Shown: positions 8,553-16,580 of the stretch, piece by piece
Layout of the letters: every line of letters starts with the position of its first letter
Position numbering within the stretch: position 1 is the stretch's first letter
Assembly: GCF_008704395.1 (NCBI RefSeq)
Contig: NZ_CP023695.1
Coordinates: 4,278,001-4,342,000, forward strand
Reading direction: 5' to 3'
Length of the DNA: 64,000 nt
Origin: Streptomyces alboniger
Lineage (GTDB): Bacteria > Actinomycetota > Actinomycetes > Streptomycetales > Streptomycetaceae
The notes under the pieces: model-generated
The model's database searches: none
What the model saw: only the letters and a program-made list of their open reading frames with translations
What the model was told of the DNA's origin: nothing
Position numbers and translations under genes: made by a program

Positions 8553-9128
8553 TCAGATGCCCAGACTCTTCCGTCGCACGCGCAGGGAGTAAGACGTGCC
8601 TTCGGGGCTACTGCTGCTGCCCCACCCAACGCTGGTCGCGATGGCCCACCCCTGCTGCTCCCGTATCTGGCTCGCGAAGGTGCTCAAGTCGCGGATCTCG
8701 CATCCGCACGTCAGGTTGAGCCGGATGCTGATGTACGGACTCCGGGGATTGAGGTCGCGGCCCGTTGCCTCGGTCCACTCCACGTCGTGAACGTGTTCCT
8801 CCAGTCCGGTCCGGTTCTGGTCGTGCTTGATCCCATGAGCTTTGGCGTACTCGTCGAGGTCGTCGATCACGAAGAGGTGGCTCGACCACTCGCCGGGCCA
8901 GACGGCGAACAGCCGCGACTTTCCGGCGACGGCGCGCTCGTACGCGGCCCGATCGTCGCCATGAGTGACTCTGCCGTCCTCATGAACCTCGATATAGCAG
9001 GTGGTACGCGCGGTGTACGGGAAGTCCCTTCCCACTGCTGCTGCACTTCTCGGTTCCACTGGCCCCCCTGGTTGACACGGTTCCCAACCGCGCCGGTCCT
9101 GCGGGTCCGCCGATTCACGAACGTGCAT
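8553..9128 (-). CDS. Hypothetical protein next to tRNA-Pro
   Basis: From ATG 9128 this gives 191 aa. Good coding character begins near residue 45 (CYIEVHEDGRVTHGDDRAAY) and runs through LFAVWPGEWSSHLFVIDDLD and HVHDVEWTEATG, so an internal GTG near 9040 could be the true start. The C-terminal third (SPYISIRLNLTCGCEIRD) has the pattern of beta-strands. There is no membrane segment. I do not recognise the family. Its position directly inside the tRNA-Pro end of the accessory region is where an integrase or excisionase would normally be, but it has none of the R-H-R-Y residues of a tyrosine recombinase and is too short for one. Confidence 0.55.
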   Translation of the reverse strand: MHVRESADPQDRRGWEPCQPGGPVEPRSAAAVGRDFPYTARTTCYIEVHEDGRVTHGDDRAAYERAVAGKSRLFAVWPGEWSSHLFVIDDLDEYAKAHGIKHDQNRTGLEEHVHDVEWTEATGRDLNPRSPYISIRLNLTCGCEIRDLSTFASQIREQQGWAIATSVGWGSSSSPEGTSYSLRVRRKSLGI

Positions 9129-9200
9129 ACGGCGGTCCCTGCTAGGCACCTCACCGTAGGGGAAGAGAGCAGATGCCGCTGGGAGGAGCCGACCAAGATC

Positions 9201-9219
9201 TTCTCCCAGATTTCTCCCA
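9201..9219. repeat. Direct repeat TTCTCCCA near tRNA-Pro
   Basis: Two copies of TTCTCCCA (9201-9208 and 9212-9219) lie 11 bp apart, just outside the 3' end of the tRNA gene. Short direct repeats of this kind can be integrase or excisionase arm sites at an attachment junction. That role is inferred; only the repeat is seen. Confidence 0.4.
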
Positions 9220-9237
9220 AACGATCTACAGAAACCC

Positions 9238-9276
9238 GTCAGGGGCCCGACCCGCTAAGCGGATCAGGCCCCTGAC
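9238..9276 (-). terminator. Hairpin terminator of tRNA-Pro
   Basis: GTCAGGGGCC (9238-9247) pairs with GGCCCCTGAC (9267-9276), with a small inner CCGCTAAGCGG stem-loop between them. It lies 15 bp past the 3' end of the minus-strand tRNA and should end its transcript. The left arm and its first extra bases match the terminator at 6701 exactly over 13 nt. Confidence 0.75.
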
Positions 9277-9290
9277 CTGGTACTTCACTG

Positions 9291-9364
9291 TCGGGGTGGC
9301 GGGATTTGAACCCACGACCTCTTCGTCCCGAACGAAGCGCGCTGCCAAGCTGCGCTACACCCCG
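9291..9364 (-). tRNA. tRNA-Pro (anticodon CGG)
   Basis: The minus strand gives a 74-nt cloverleaf. Acceptor stem CGGGGTG (9364-9358) pairs with CACCCCG, and the discriminator base is A at 9291. The anticodon stem CTTCG/CGAAG encloses the loop TTCGGGA, so the anticodon is CGG, and the T-arm contains GGTTCAAATCC. No CCA is encoded. The 3' end faces the accessory region at 1-9290, which is the orientation expected when a tRNA serves as an integration site. Confidence 0.95.
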
Positions 9365-9415
9365 ATGTCGTTGCTCCACCGACCCGCATTGCTGCAAGGC
9401 CCGTGGCGACATCGA

Positions 9416-10171
9416 TTACTTTAGCGGACCGGAGGCCTGAGGCGAAATCCGGTTCTCGGGAGGCCGGGGCCAGGGGCGGACGCGGTCCAAGGTCACCGTC
9501 AGCAGCGCCAGTGCGTAGAAGGCCAGGCCGAAGGTGAGCGCGTTGCCGAGGACGCCCGTATAGCCGTGGGACTCGACGTCCAGGAACGGGTAGGGGTAGC
9601 GGGCCGGGGAGCCCGGTGGCAGGAGGGCGCCCCGGGTCAGGGCGAAGCCCAGGTACGCCAGGGGATACAGCAGCCACAGGGCCGCGTGGCGCGGGCGCAG
9701 GCCGCCCGGCCTCGTCAGCAGCAGCCAGTCGAGGGCCACGGCGATCGGCGTCACGGTGTGCAGGAGCTGGTTGGAGAGGGTGTGCCAGCCGGATGGCGGT
9801 GCCGTTTCCTCTGTCATCGAGAAGCCGCTCGACGCGTTCGCCAGGACCAGGTGGTAGACGAGGCCCGTGATCGCGATGAAGAGCAGCGTGCCGCCGGTCA
9901 CCCACGACGGAAGAGGGCGGCGGCCCCGCCACGCCCGCCACGCGGAGAGGCCCAGAACCACCGCCACCAGCGCGTTGCTCTGGACGGTGAAGTAGCTGAG
10001 GACGCGCGGAGGGCTGCCGATGGCCAGGTCGATCACGATCCCGGTCACCGCGATGAGGGCGATCAGCATGCGGAGAACGGCCACGAGGGGGCGGCGTACG
10101 GGTGGCACGACCGCCTCCACGGGGACGCCCGAAGCGCTTGAGGTGCCCGGGGGAGGAGTCGGAGCGATCAT
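9416..10171 (-). CDS. Pr6Pr family membrane protein
   Basis: This 251-aa protein is predicted to be integral to the membrane, with six to seven hydrophobic helices. It begins after a proline-rich cytoplasmic start with [17 protein letters not shown]. The motif [17 protein letters not shown] and the later [15 protein letters not shown] and [13 protein letters not shown] are the recognisable features of the Pr6Pr (FAR-17a/AIG1-like) group, whose function in bacteria is not established. Start ATG 10171. The gene stands alone between tRNA-Pro and a short repeat array, on the same strand as the metallophosphoesterase further right. From here rightwards the gene content is Streptomyces core. Confidence 0.82.
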   Translation of the reverse strand: MIAPTPPPGTSSASGVPVEAVVPPVRRPLVAVLRMLIALIAVTGIVIDLAIGSPPRVLSYFTVQSNALVAVVLGLSAWRAWRGRRPLPSWVTGGTLLFIAITGLVYHLVLANASSGFSMTEETAPPSGWHTLSNQLLHTVTPIAVALDWLLLTRPGGLRPRHAALWLLYPLAYLGFALTRGALLPPGSPARYPYPFLDVESHGYTGVLGNALTFGLAFYALALLTVTLDRVRPWPRPPENRISPQASGPLK

Positions 10172-10227
10172 GCCCCCACGGTAGGGGGCAGGGGGTCATA
10201 TTGGCCTAAAGGGGGCGGGCTGTGCGG

Positions 10228-10329
10228 GGCCCCGGCTCATGACCGTCCCGGTTAACGACCCGGCCCCGGCTCATGACCGTCCCGCTCAACGACCCGGCCC
10301 CGGCTCATGACCGTCCCGCTCAACGACTT
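10228..10329. repeat. Three 34-bp tandem repeats
   Basis: The unit GGCCCCGGCTCATGACCGTC plus 14 more bases occurs three times in succession (10228-10261, 10262-10295, 10296-10329). Copy one has GGTT where copies two and three have GCTC, and the last bases of copy three diverge. It lies between the 3' end of the metallophosphoesterase gene and the start of the Pr6Pr gene. It has no spacers, so it is not CRISPR. Confidence 0.9.
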
Positions 10330-10355
10330 ACCCCCGTTCAACGGCCTACCCCCGC

Positions 10356-11315
10356 TTAAGCCACCCGCCCTGACGTCCCCGGTACCCTCGCCGCCCCCGG
10401 CACCAACGTCAACAACGTCGCCTCCGGCGGACACGCGAACCGCATCGGCGTATAGCGGTTCGCGCCGCAGCCCGCCGAGACGTGCATGAACGCCGTCCGG
10501 CCCTCCGCCGTGTGCGTCGAGAGGCCCTTCACGCGGTCCGTGTCGAGGTCGCAGTTGGTGACCAAAGCCCCGTAGAAGGGGATGCAGACCTGTCCGCCAT
10601 GGGTGTGGCCGGCGAGGATCAGCGGGTAGCCGTCGGCCGTGAAGGCGTCCAGGGAACGCAGGTACGGGGCATGCACGACGCCCATCGAGAAGTCGGGCCC
10701 GGCCTCCGGACCGCCCGCCACGCGCGCGTACCGGTCGCGCTTGATGTGCGGGTCGTCCAGGCCCGTGAGGCCGATCTCGTAGCCCTCGATCTTCAGGGAG
10801 CCGCGGGTGTTCGTGAGGTTTACCCAGCCCGCCTCGTCGAAGCCGTCGCGCAGGCCTTCCCAGGGGTTGTGGATGACGCCGACGGCGGGTGCGTTGCCGT
10901 TCAGGCCGTGCTTGCCCTGGACCTTCTCGACAAGGTAGCGCGCGGGGTTGCGCGGCTTCGGTCCGTAGTAGTCGTTCGAGCCGAAGACGTACGCCCCGGG
11001 GAACTCCATCAGCGGACCGAGGGCGTCCAGCGTCTCCGGGACGCCCTCGGGGTCGGACAGGTTGTCGCCCGTGTTGATCACGAAGTCGGGCCGCAGGCCC
11101 GCCAGCGAGCGCAGCCACCGCTGCTTCTTGCGCTGCCCGGACACCATGTGGATGTCGGAGACCTGGAGGACCCGCAGGGGACGCATCCCCGCCGGCAGCA
11201 CGGGCACCGTGACCCGCCGCAGCCGGAAGGAACGGGCTTCGAAGCCCACCGAGTAGGCGAGACCGGCCGCGGCCGTCGCCGTGATGCCCAGGGGTACTGC
11301 GTATCGCGCGCGCAT
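10356..11315 (-). CDS. Metallophosphoesterase (YaeI-like)
   Basis: The 319-aa protein has the full calcineurin-like set: QVSDIHMVSG (D-x-H) near residue 53, NTGDNL near 80, the modified GSNDYY where G-N-H/D is expected near 112, and LAGHTHGGQV near 215. An N-terminal hydrophobic stretch (VPLGITATAAAGLAYSVGF) suggests membrane anchoring, as in YaeI and YkoQ relatives that act on lipid or nucleotide phosphoesters. The substrate is not evident. It is divergent from the YqeY gene with 164 bp between them. Its homologue lies next to ponA2 in mycobacteria (recalled), which matches the PBP gene nearby. Confidence 0.88.
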   Translation of the reverse strand: MRARYAVPLGITATAAAGLAYSVGFEARSFRLRRVTVPVLPAGMRPLRVLQVSDIHMVSGQRKKQRWLRSLAGLRPDFVINTGDNLSDPEGVPETLDALGPLMEFPGAYVFGSNDYYGPKPRNPARYLVEKVQGKHGLNGNAPAVGVIHNPWEGLRDGFDEAGWVNLTNTRGSLKIEGYEIGLTGLDDPHIKRDRYARVAGGPEAGPDFSMGVVHAPYLRSLDAFTADGYPLILAGHTHGGQVCIPFYGALVTNCDLDTDRVKGLSTHTAEGRTAFMHVSAGCGANRYTPMRFACPPEATLLTLVPGAARVPGTSGRVA

Positions 11316-11479
11316 CTTCCCATCGTGTCAGACGCGGTCCGGCCCGGATCGGGAGGGCGCCGAGGCCAAAGCGGGCGGCCGACCGACCCGGCGAAGGGGA
11401 GGGGCCTCGGGGTCAACCTCCCCGCCTTCCGGGGTAAATCGGTGGGCAGGAAACCGGCCGCACCTGCCACAATCAACCC

Positions 11480-11944
11480 ATGACCACGCTCAAGTCGAAG
11501 CTCCAGGAAGACCTCACCGCCGCGATCCGGGGGCGTGACGAGCTGCGCTCCTCGACGCTCCGGCTGACCCTCACCGCCATCACGAAGGAGGAGGTCGCGG
11601 GCACGGAGGCGCGCGAACTCTCCGACGACGACGTGCAGAAGGTGATCGCCCGCGAGGCGAAGAAGCGCCGTGAGGCCGCCGAGGCCTTCGGTCAGGCCGG
11701 GCGCACCGAGCAGGCGGAGAAGGAGAAGGCGGAGGGCGAGATCCTCGCCGAGTACCTCCCGAAGCAGCTCTCCGACGACGAGCTGCGGGAGATCGTCACC
11801 CAGGCCGTCGAGGAGGCCAGGGCCGCCGGCGCCGAGGGCCCGCGCGCCATGGGCCAGGTCATGAAGATCGTGAACCCCAAGGTCGCGGGTCTGGCCGAGG
11901 GCGGCCGCGTCGCCGCCACGGTCAAGAAGCTCCTCGCGGGCTGA
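11480..11944 (+). CDS. GatB/YqeY domain protein
   Basis: The 154-aa protein is a stand-alone YqeY domain, the helical tRNA-binding domain also found at the C-terminus of GatB. Typical features are LKEDL-like LKSKLQEDLTAAIRGRDELR at the N-terminus, EAEYLPKQL as ILAEYLPKQLSDDEL in the middle, and MGQVMKIVNPKVAGLAEGGR near the end. Length is normal for the family. A role in tRNA amidotransferase or tRNA handling is inferred from the domain. The last five codons and stop are tandemly duplicated just downstream (17-bp unit), so a second in-line copy of the C-terminal sequence follows the stop. Confidence 0.9.
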   Translation: MTTLKSKLQEDLTAAIRGRDELRSSTLRLTLTAITKEEVAGTEARELSDDDVQKVIAREAKKRREAAEAFGQAGRTEQAEKEKAEGEILAEYLPKQLSDDELREIVTQAVEEARAAGAEGPRAMGQVMKIVNPKVAGLAEGGRVAATVKKLLAG

Positions 11945-11975
11945 GGCTCCTCGCGGGCTGAGGCCTCGCGAGCCG

Positions 11976-12023
11976 CAAGTACCCCCTTCGTACGACGATC
12001 AAGTACCCCCTTCGTACGACGAT
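11976..12023. repeat. Two 24-bp tandem repeats
   Basis: CAAGTACCCCCTTCGTACGA plus CGAT occurs at 11976-11999 and again at 12000-12023. It lies between the YqeY gene and the shared terminator. Each copy contains the inverted pair TCGTACGA, so it may add secondary structure upstream of the terminator. Confidence 0.9.
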
Positions 12024-12055
12024 GAGGGCGCCCCCTGAAGCCAGGGGGCGCCCTC
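12024..12055. terminator. Bidirectional terminator between yqeY-type and PBP genes
   Basis: GAGGGCGCCCCCTG (12024-12037) pairs perfectly with CAGGGGGCGCCCTC (12042-12055) across the loop AAGC, giving a 14-bp GC-rich stem. It lies between genes that converge here. Confidence 0.9.
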
Positions 12056-12075
12056 ACGCGCGTGCCGAGACGGGA

Positions 12076-14403
12076 CTACCGGCCCCAGCCCCCGCCGTTC
12101 CCGCCGCCGTTCCCGCCACCGTTGCCGTGGCCCCCGCCGTTGCCGAGGCCGCCCAGCATGTCCGGCGGGATGGAGATGTCCGGCCACGGGTTGCCACCGC
12201 CACCGTCACCGCCGCCACCCCCGGGGCCGCCCGGCTTGTCGTCATCGTGATGGCCGCCGCCGTCACTGCCGCCACCACCGTCGCTGTCGTCGTCCCCGCC
12301 GCCGTCGCTCCCGTCACCCTCGTCGCTCCGGTCGTGGCCCTTCCCTCCGCCGGGGAGGTGCACGGAGTTGAAGCCGGGCGCCGGCTTGCCCGCCAGGGCG
12401 CCGCTCATCGCGTCGCGCCAGATCGGACCCGGCACCTCGCCGCCGAAGACCTTGTCGTACGGGACGCCGCCGATGGTGATCTTGACCATCTGACGCTTGT
12501 GCTGCGGGTCGCCGACCCAGACCGCGCCCGACATGTTCGGGGTGTAGCCGACGAACCAGGCGGCGTACCGGAAGTCCGTCGTACCGGTCTTGCCCGCGCT
12601 CGGCCGGGAGCCGAGGCCCGCCTTCTGACCCGTACCGTCCTCGACCACGCCCTTCAGAAGGGTGTTGATCGTGTCCGCGGTCTTCTCCGACATCGCGCGC
12701 GAGCACGTCGACTTCGGCACCGGCAGTGACTTGCCCGCGAGCGTGGTGATCGAATCGATGGCGACCGGGGAGCAGTACGTGCCGCGCGAGGCGAACGTCG
12801 CGTACGCGCTCGCCATCGTCAGCGGCGACATCTCCTGCGTGCCGAGCGCGATCGACGGCGCCTGGGCCATCTCCTTGCCGTCGGCCCGCTCGACGCCCAT
12901 CTTGGCGGCCAGCTTCGTCACCGGGCAGATGCCGACGTCGCCGATCAGCTGCACGTAGTAGGTGTTGACCGACTTCGCGGTCGCTTCCCGCATGCCGTAC
13001 GGGCCGACCTCGGACTCGTTCTCGTTGGTCAGCTTCTCGTTGTTGGTGTTCACCCAGGTCTTGCCGTCACAGGCCGAGACGCGGTCCGGATACGGCATCT
13101 CGTACGGGGACGAATACTTCTGCCCGGCCGACTTGCCGCCCTCCAGGGCGGCCGCCGCGACGATCGGCTTGAACGTCGAACCGGGCTGGTAGCCCGCGCC
13201 GCCGCCCATGGAGTCGTCCACGGAGAGGTTGATCGTGGTCTCGTCCTTGCGGAAGCCGTACGGCCGCGACTGGCCCATGCCGAGGATCTTGCCCGTGCCC
13301 GGCTCGACGAGGGTGGCGGCGGTCGCCACGTCGTCCGTCTTGTTCACGTGGTCCTTGATCGACGCCTGCACCGAGTCCTGCGCCTGCGGGTCGAGCGTCG
13401 TACGGACCTTCAGGCCGCCGCGGTTCCAGACCTTGGCCCGCTCTTCCTTCGTCTTGCCGAAGACCGGGTCGTTGAGGAAGACCTCGCGTACGTAGTCACA
13501 GAAGAAGCCGGCGCCGCTGACCGCGGTGATGCAGCCGTTCTTCGGCCGGCTCACCTTCAGGCCGAGGTCCGTCTTCTTGGCCTCGTCCGCCTCCTGCTGC
13601 GAGATGTCGTGCGTGTCGGCCATGCGCTGGAGTACGACGTTGCGCCGCTGGGTGGCCTCCGTCGCGTCGTTGACCGGGTCGTACCGGCTCGGCGACTGCA
13701 CGATGCCGGCGAGGAGGGCGGCCTCCTGGAGCTTCAGCTCCTTGGCGGGCTTGGAGAAGTAGCGCTGGGAGGCGGCCTCGATGCCGTAGGCCTGCTGACC
13801 GAAGTAGGTGATGTTCAGGTAGTTCTTGAGGATGCGCTTCTTGCCCAGCTTGTCCTCGACCTGAATCGCGTACTTCAGCTCGCGGATCTTGCGGCCGAGG
13901 GTCTGCTGCGTGGCCTCGGCGACCTTCGTCGGGTCGTCGCCCGCCTCCTCGACGAAGACGTTCTTCACGTACTGCTGCGTGAGCGTCGACGCGCCCTGCG
14001 AGACGCCGCCGCTCTGCGCGTTCTGGTTGAGCGCGCGCAGGATGCCCTTGAGGTCGACCGCGCCGTGCTCGTAGAAGCGGGCGTCCTCGATCGCGACGAT
14101 CGCCTTCTGCATGTACGGCGAGATGTCCTTGAGCGGGACGACCGTGCGGTCACGCGAGTAGACCGTGGCGATCTGACCGCCCTTGTTGTCCAGGATGCTG
14201 GTGCGCTGGCTGAGCGGCGGCTGCTTCAGATTGGCGGGGATCTCGTCGAACCCCTCGACCGACCCCTTGGCCGCCAGACCCAGCGCGCCGGCCGCGGGCA
14301 GCGCGATCCCGGCCAGCACGGCACCCGCCAGTACGCTGACCCCTAGGAACTTCGCGGCCTGCTGAGCCGGTGACAGACCACCACCCGAGCGCTTCTTTCC
14401 CAT
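12076..14403 (-). CDS. Bifunctional penicillin-binding protein (transglycosylase/transpeptidase)
   Basis: This 775-aa class A PBP has an N-terminal membrane helix (FLGVSVLAGAVLAGIALPAAG, residues about 20-40). The glycosyltransferase domain carries the catalytic Glu in AIVAIEDARFYEHGAVD and the QGASTLTQQYVKN motif. The transpeptidase domain has GSTFKPIVAAAAL (S-x-x-K), SVNTYY (S-x-N) and AGKTGTTD (K-T-G). After the catalytic domain is a long tail of almost only Gly, Asp, His and Asn, ending GGNGGGNGGGWGR, which should be extracytoplasmic and disordered. It polymerises and cross-links peptidoglycan. It is divergent from wblA, the same pairing as ponA2 with whiB4 in mycobacteria (recalled). Confidence 0.93.
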   Translation of the reverse strand: MGKKRSGGGLSPAQQAAKFLGVSVLAGAVLAGIALPAAGALGLAAKGSVEGFDEIPANLKQPPLSQRTSILDNKGGQIATVYSRDRTVVPLKDISPYMQKAIVAIEDARFYEHGAVDLKGILRALNQNAQSGGVSQGASTLTQQYVKNVFVEEAGDDPTKVAEATQQTLGRKIRELKYAIQVEDKLGKKRILKNYLNITYFGQQAYGIEAASQRYFSKPAKELKLQEAALLAGIVQSPSRYDPVNDATEATQRRNVVLQRMADTHDISQQEADEAKKTDLGLKVSRPKNGCITAVSGAGFFCDYVREVFLNDPVFGKTKEERAKVWNRGGLKVRTTLDPQAQDSVQASIKDHVNKTDDVATAATLVEPGTGKILGMGQSRPYGFRKDETTINLSVDDSMGGGAGYQPGSTFKPIVAAAALEGGKSAGQKYSSPYEMPYPDRVSACDGKTWVNTNNEKLTNENESEVGPYGMREATAKSVNTYYVQLIGDVGICPVTKLAAKMGVERADGKEMAQAPSIALGTQEMSPLTMASAYATFASRGTYCSPVAIDSITTLAGKSLPVPKSTCSRAMSEKTADTINTLLKGVVEDGTGQKAGLGSRPSAGKTGTTDFRYAAWFVGYTPNMSGAVWVGDPQHKRQMVKITIGGVPYDKVFGGEVPGPIWRDAMSGALAGKPAPGFNSVHLPGGGKGHDRSDEGDGSDGGGDDDSDGGGGSDGGGHHDDDKPGGPGGGGGDGGGGNPWPDISIPPDMLGGLGNGGGHGNGGGNGGGNGGGWGR

Positions 14404-14787
14404 GAGGGCAGCCTACGTTCTGATTCTCCGGACAGGCCTTAATGCCTTGGCCTAAGCTGCTCTCAACTGTCACAGCTGTGGGGTGCAGCAACAAACCCTC
14501 CGTCGCTCCCGAATCCGACGGATTCATGTCCGAATTAGCCTTATGTGGCGCCGGGCGTCCGTTGTGACTCAACTGAAACGTCCCGCTTTGCCGGGTTCCT
14601 CACGCATGTCGCCAGCTCACTCCGTCGGGTGATCTGCCGCTTACGCATAGTCCGTTCGGGCCATTCAAGATTGGGCCCGAAGGGGGTGTTGCGCTGTGCC
14701 CACCTTCCGTAACGTCCTCAACTGGCGGCGGTGAATATGCCGCTGCCGCCGTGGGGGAGCCTCGATTCGGGAGAGGACGGCGCCGGT
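14404..14787. other. Long intergenic region, PBP / wblA divergent promoters
   Basis: This 384-bp stretch has no convincing gene. It must hold the divergent promoters of the PBP and wblA. GTTGTGACTCAAC at 14560-14572 is an imperfect inverted repeat that could be an operator, resembling but not matching the AGTGA-n-TCACC type bound by BldD. The size fits the long, heavily regulated upstream regions typical of wbl genes. Confidence 0.6.
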
Positions 14788-15132
14788 ATGGGCTGGGTAA
14801 CCGACTGGAGTGCGCAGGCGGCCTGCCGCACTACCGATCCAGATGAACTGTTCGTTCAAGGAGCAGCGCAGAACAGGGCCAAGGCGGTGTGCACCGGATG
14901 CCCGGTGCGGACCGAGTGCCTGGCCGACGCGCTCGACAACCGCGTCGAGTTCGGCGTGTGGGGTGGCATGACGGAGCGTGAGCGCCGCGCACTGCTGCGC
15001 AGGCGTCCCACCGTCACCTCATGGCGCAGGCTCCTGGAGACCGCGCGTTCCGAGTACGAGCGCGGCGCGGGCCTGCTGCCCGTGGACTTGGAGGACGAGG
15101 AGACGTACGAGAGCTACGCGGCGGTGGGCTAG
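14788..15132 (+). CDS. wblA: WhiB-family iron-sulfur regulator WblA
   Basis: The 114-aa protein has the four conserved cysteines of the [4Fe-4S] cluster at residues 13, 35, 38 and 44 (CTGCPVRTEC) and the GVWGG turn near residue 57, followed by the basic ERERRALLRRR segment. I place the start at ATG 14788 because GGAGAGGA lies 10-17 nt upstream; an in-frame ATG at 14731 would add 19 unlikely residues. The sequence MGWVTDWSAQAACRTTDPDE and the neighbours (PBP on one side, two ArsA ATPases on the other) match S. coelicolor WblA (SCO3579, recalled). WblA promotes the switch from aerial growth to sporulation and lowers antibiotic production. Confidence 0.93.
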   Translation: MGWVTDWSAQAACRTTDPDELFVQGAAQNRAKAVCTGCPVRTECLADALDNRVEFGVWGGMTERERRALLRRRPTVTSWRRLLETARSEYERGAGLLPVDLEDEETYESYAAVG

Positions 15133-15194
15133 CCCCGCCACCGAAACGGTATGCGTAGAAGCGGTATGCGTAGGGGTACGCGGTCGGCGCGGCG

Positions 15195-16580
15195 TCAGCC
15201 TGCCAGCCGGTCCCCGATGGCCCGGAGCCCCGCGAGGTCGTGCACATCGCCCGGCAGCGCGGCAACTTCGGCCACGGCCACCTCCGGGTGGAGCGCGGTG
15301 AACCTGTCTCGCGTGCGCTGTTCACGCGCGAGCAGCTGCATGCGCTCGGCGTGCAGCCGCAGCAACCCCGCGGTCAGCCGCTCGACGGACGGGTCGGCAT
15401 CAGCGGACAGGGCGGCTTCAGCGGACGGGTCTGCTTCAGCCGAGGGGCCGGCTTCGGCCGATGCGTCGGCATCAGGCAGTGTGTCGGCGGACGGGTCGGC
15501 CGTGGGCTCGGGAAGTTCTGAGGTCTCGGGGGGCGCGGGACTCGAAGTCGCGGGATTATCGGAGGAGTTACGACCTCCAACCTTCCCGCCCTCCTGATCC
15601 ACAATGCCGCTCTCCTCAAGATTTTCCGCGGCGGACAGCGCCCGCTCGGCCGACAACTGAGCGGCGCCACTGCCGTGCACGCGGTTCAGCACCAGACCGG
15701 CCAGCGGCATGTCGTCGGCGGCCAGGCGCTCCACGAAGTACGCGGCCTCCCGCAGCGCGTCCCGCTCCGGTGACGCCACCACGAGGAACGCCGTGCCGGG
15801 CGCCTGCAACAGCCGGTACGTGGCATCCGCCCGCGTACGGAACCCGCCGAACATGGTGTCCATCGCCGCCACGAACGTCTGTACGTCACGCAGCAGCGGC
15901 CCGCCGAGCAGCTTGCCCAGCGCCCCCGTCATCATCGACATGCCGACGTTCAGGAACTTCATCCCGGCCCGGCCGCCCACCTTCGCCGGCGCCATAAGCA
16001 GCCGGATCAACTTCCCGTCCAGGAAGGAGCCGAGGCGCTTGGGGGCGTCCAGGAAGTCCAGCGCCGAGCGCGAGGGCGGCGTGTCTACGACGATCAGGTC
16101 CCACTCGTCGCGGGAGCGCAGCTGCCCCAGCTTCTCCATCGCCATGTACTCCTGCGTGCCCGCGAAGCCCGCCGAGAGCGACTGGTAGAAGGGGTTGCCG
16201 AGGATCGCGGCGGCCCGCTCCTTGTCCGCGTGCGCCTCGACGATCTCGTCGAACGTGCGCTTCATGTCGAGCATCATGGCGTGCAGCTCGCCGTCGCCCT
16301 CGACCTCCTTGACCCGCCGCGGGACGTTGTCGAGCCGGTCGATGCCCATGGACTGGGCGAGCCTGCGCGCCGGGTCGATGGTGAGGACGACGACCTTGCG
16401 GCCCCGCTCGGCCGCGCGCAGCCCGATGGCGGCCGCGGTGGTCGTCTTGCCGACGCCCCCGGAGCCGCAGCACACCACGATGCGGGTCCGCCGGTCGTCG
16501 ATCAGGGCGTCGACGTCCAGCGCGCGGGACGCGTCCAGGGGCCGTGCCGAGTCCGAGGTCCGTGCCGGTTCCGGGGTCAT
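15195..16580 (-). CDS. ArsA-family ATPase, second of tandem pair
   Basis: This 461-aa P-loop ATPase has the deviant Walker A GSGGVGKTT near residue 40, the DPARRLAQSMG switch region, and VVDTPPSRSALDFLD, as in ArsA/Get3 proteins. Unlike GET3 or arsenite pumps it lacks a paired Cys metal site. Between the ATPase core and the C-terminus is an Ala/Asp/Ser/Glu-rich tract with repeats of the type SAEADPSAEA, probably disordered. Its ATG overlaps the stop of the upstream ArsA gene by 4 bp, so the two are co-translated and may form a heterodimer like the paired Rv3679-Rv3680 ATPases in mycobacteria (recalled). The transported or bound partner is unknown. Confidence 0.88.
   Translation of the reverse strand: MTPEPARTSDSARPLDASRALDVDALIDDRRTRIVVCCGSGGVGKTTTAAAIGLRAAERGRKVVVLTIDPARRLAQSMGIDRLDNVPRRVKEVEGDGELHAMMLDMKRTFDEIVEAHADKERAAAILGNPFYQSLSAGFAGTQEYMAMEKLGQLRSRDEWDLIVVDTPPSRSALDFLDAPKRLGSFLDGKLIRLLMAPAKVGGRAGMKFLNVGMSMMTGALGKLLGGPLLRDVQTFVAAMDTMFGGFRTRADATYRLLQAPGTAFLVVASPERDALREAAYFVERLAADDMPLAGLVLNRVHGSGAAQLSAERALSAAENLEESGIVDQEGGKVGGRNSSDNPATSSPAPPETSELPEPTADPSADTLPDADASAEAGPSAEADPSAEAALSADADPSVERLTAGLLRLHAERMQLLAREQRTRDRFTALHPEVAVAEVAALPGDVHDLAGLRAIGDRLAG

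Noticed and set aside
8553..9128. Considered as an integrase of the putative tRNA-Pro element
   Set aside because: It is too short and lacks the Arg-His-Arg-Tyr residues of tyrosine recombinases and the serine recombinase motif.
10228..10329. Tandem 34-bp repeats considered as CRISPR
   Set aside because: The copies are contiguous with no spacers and there are no cas genes.
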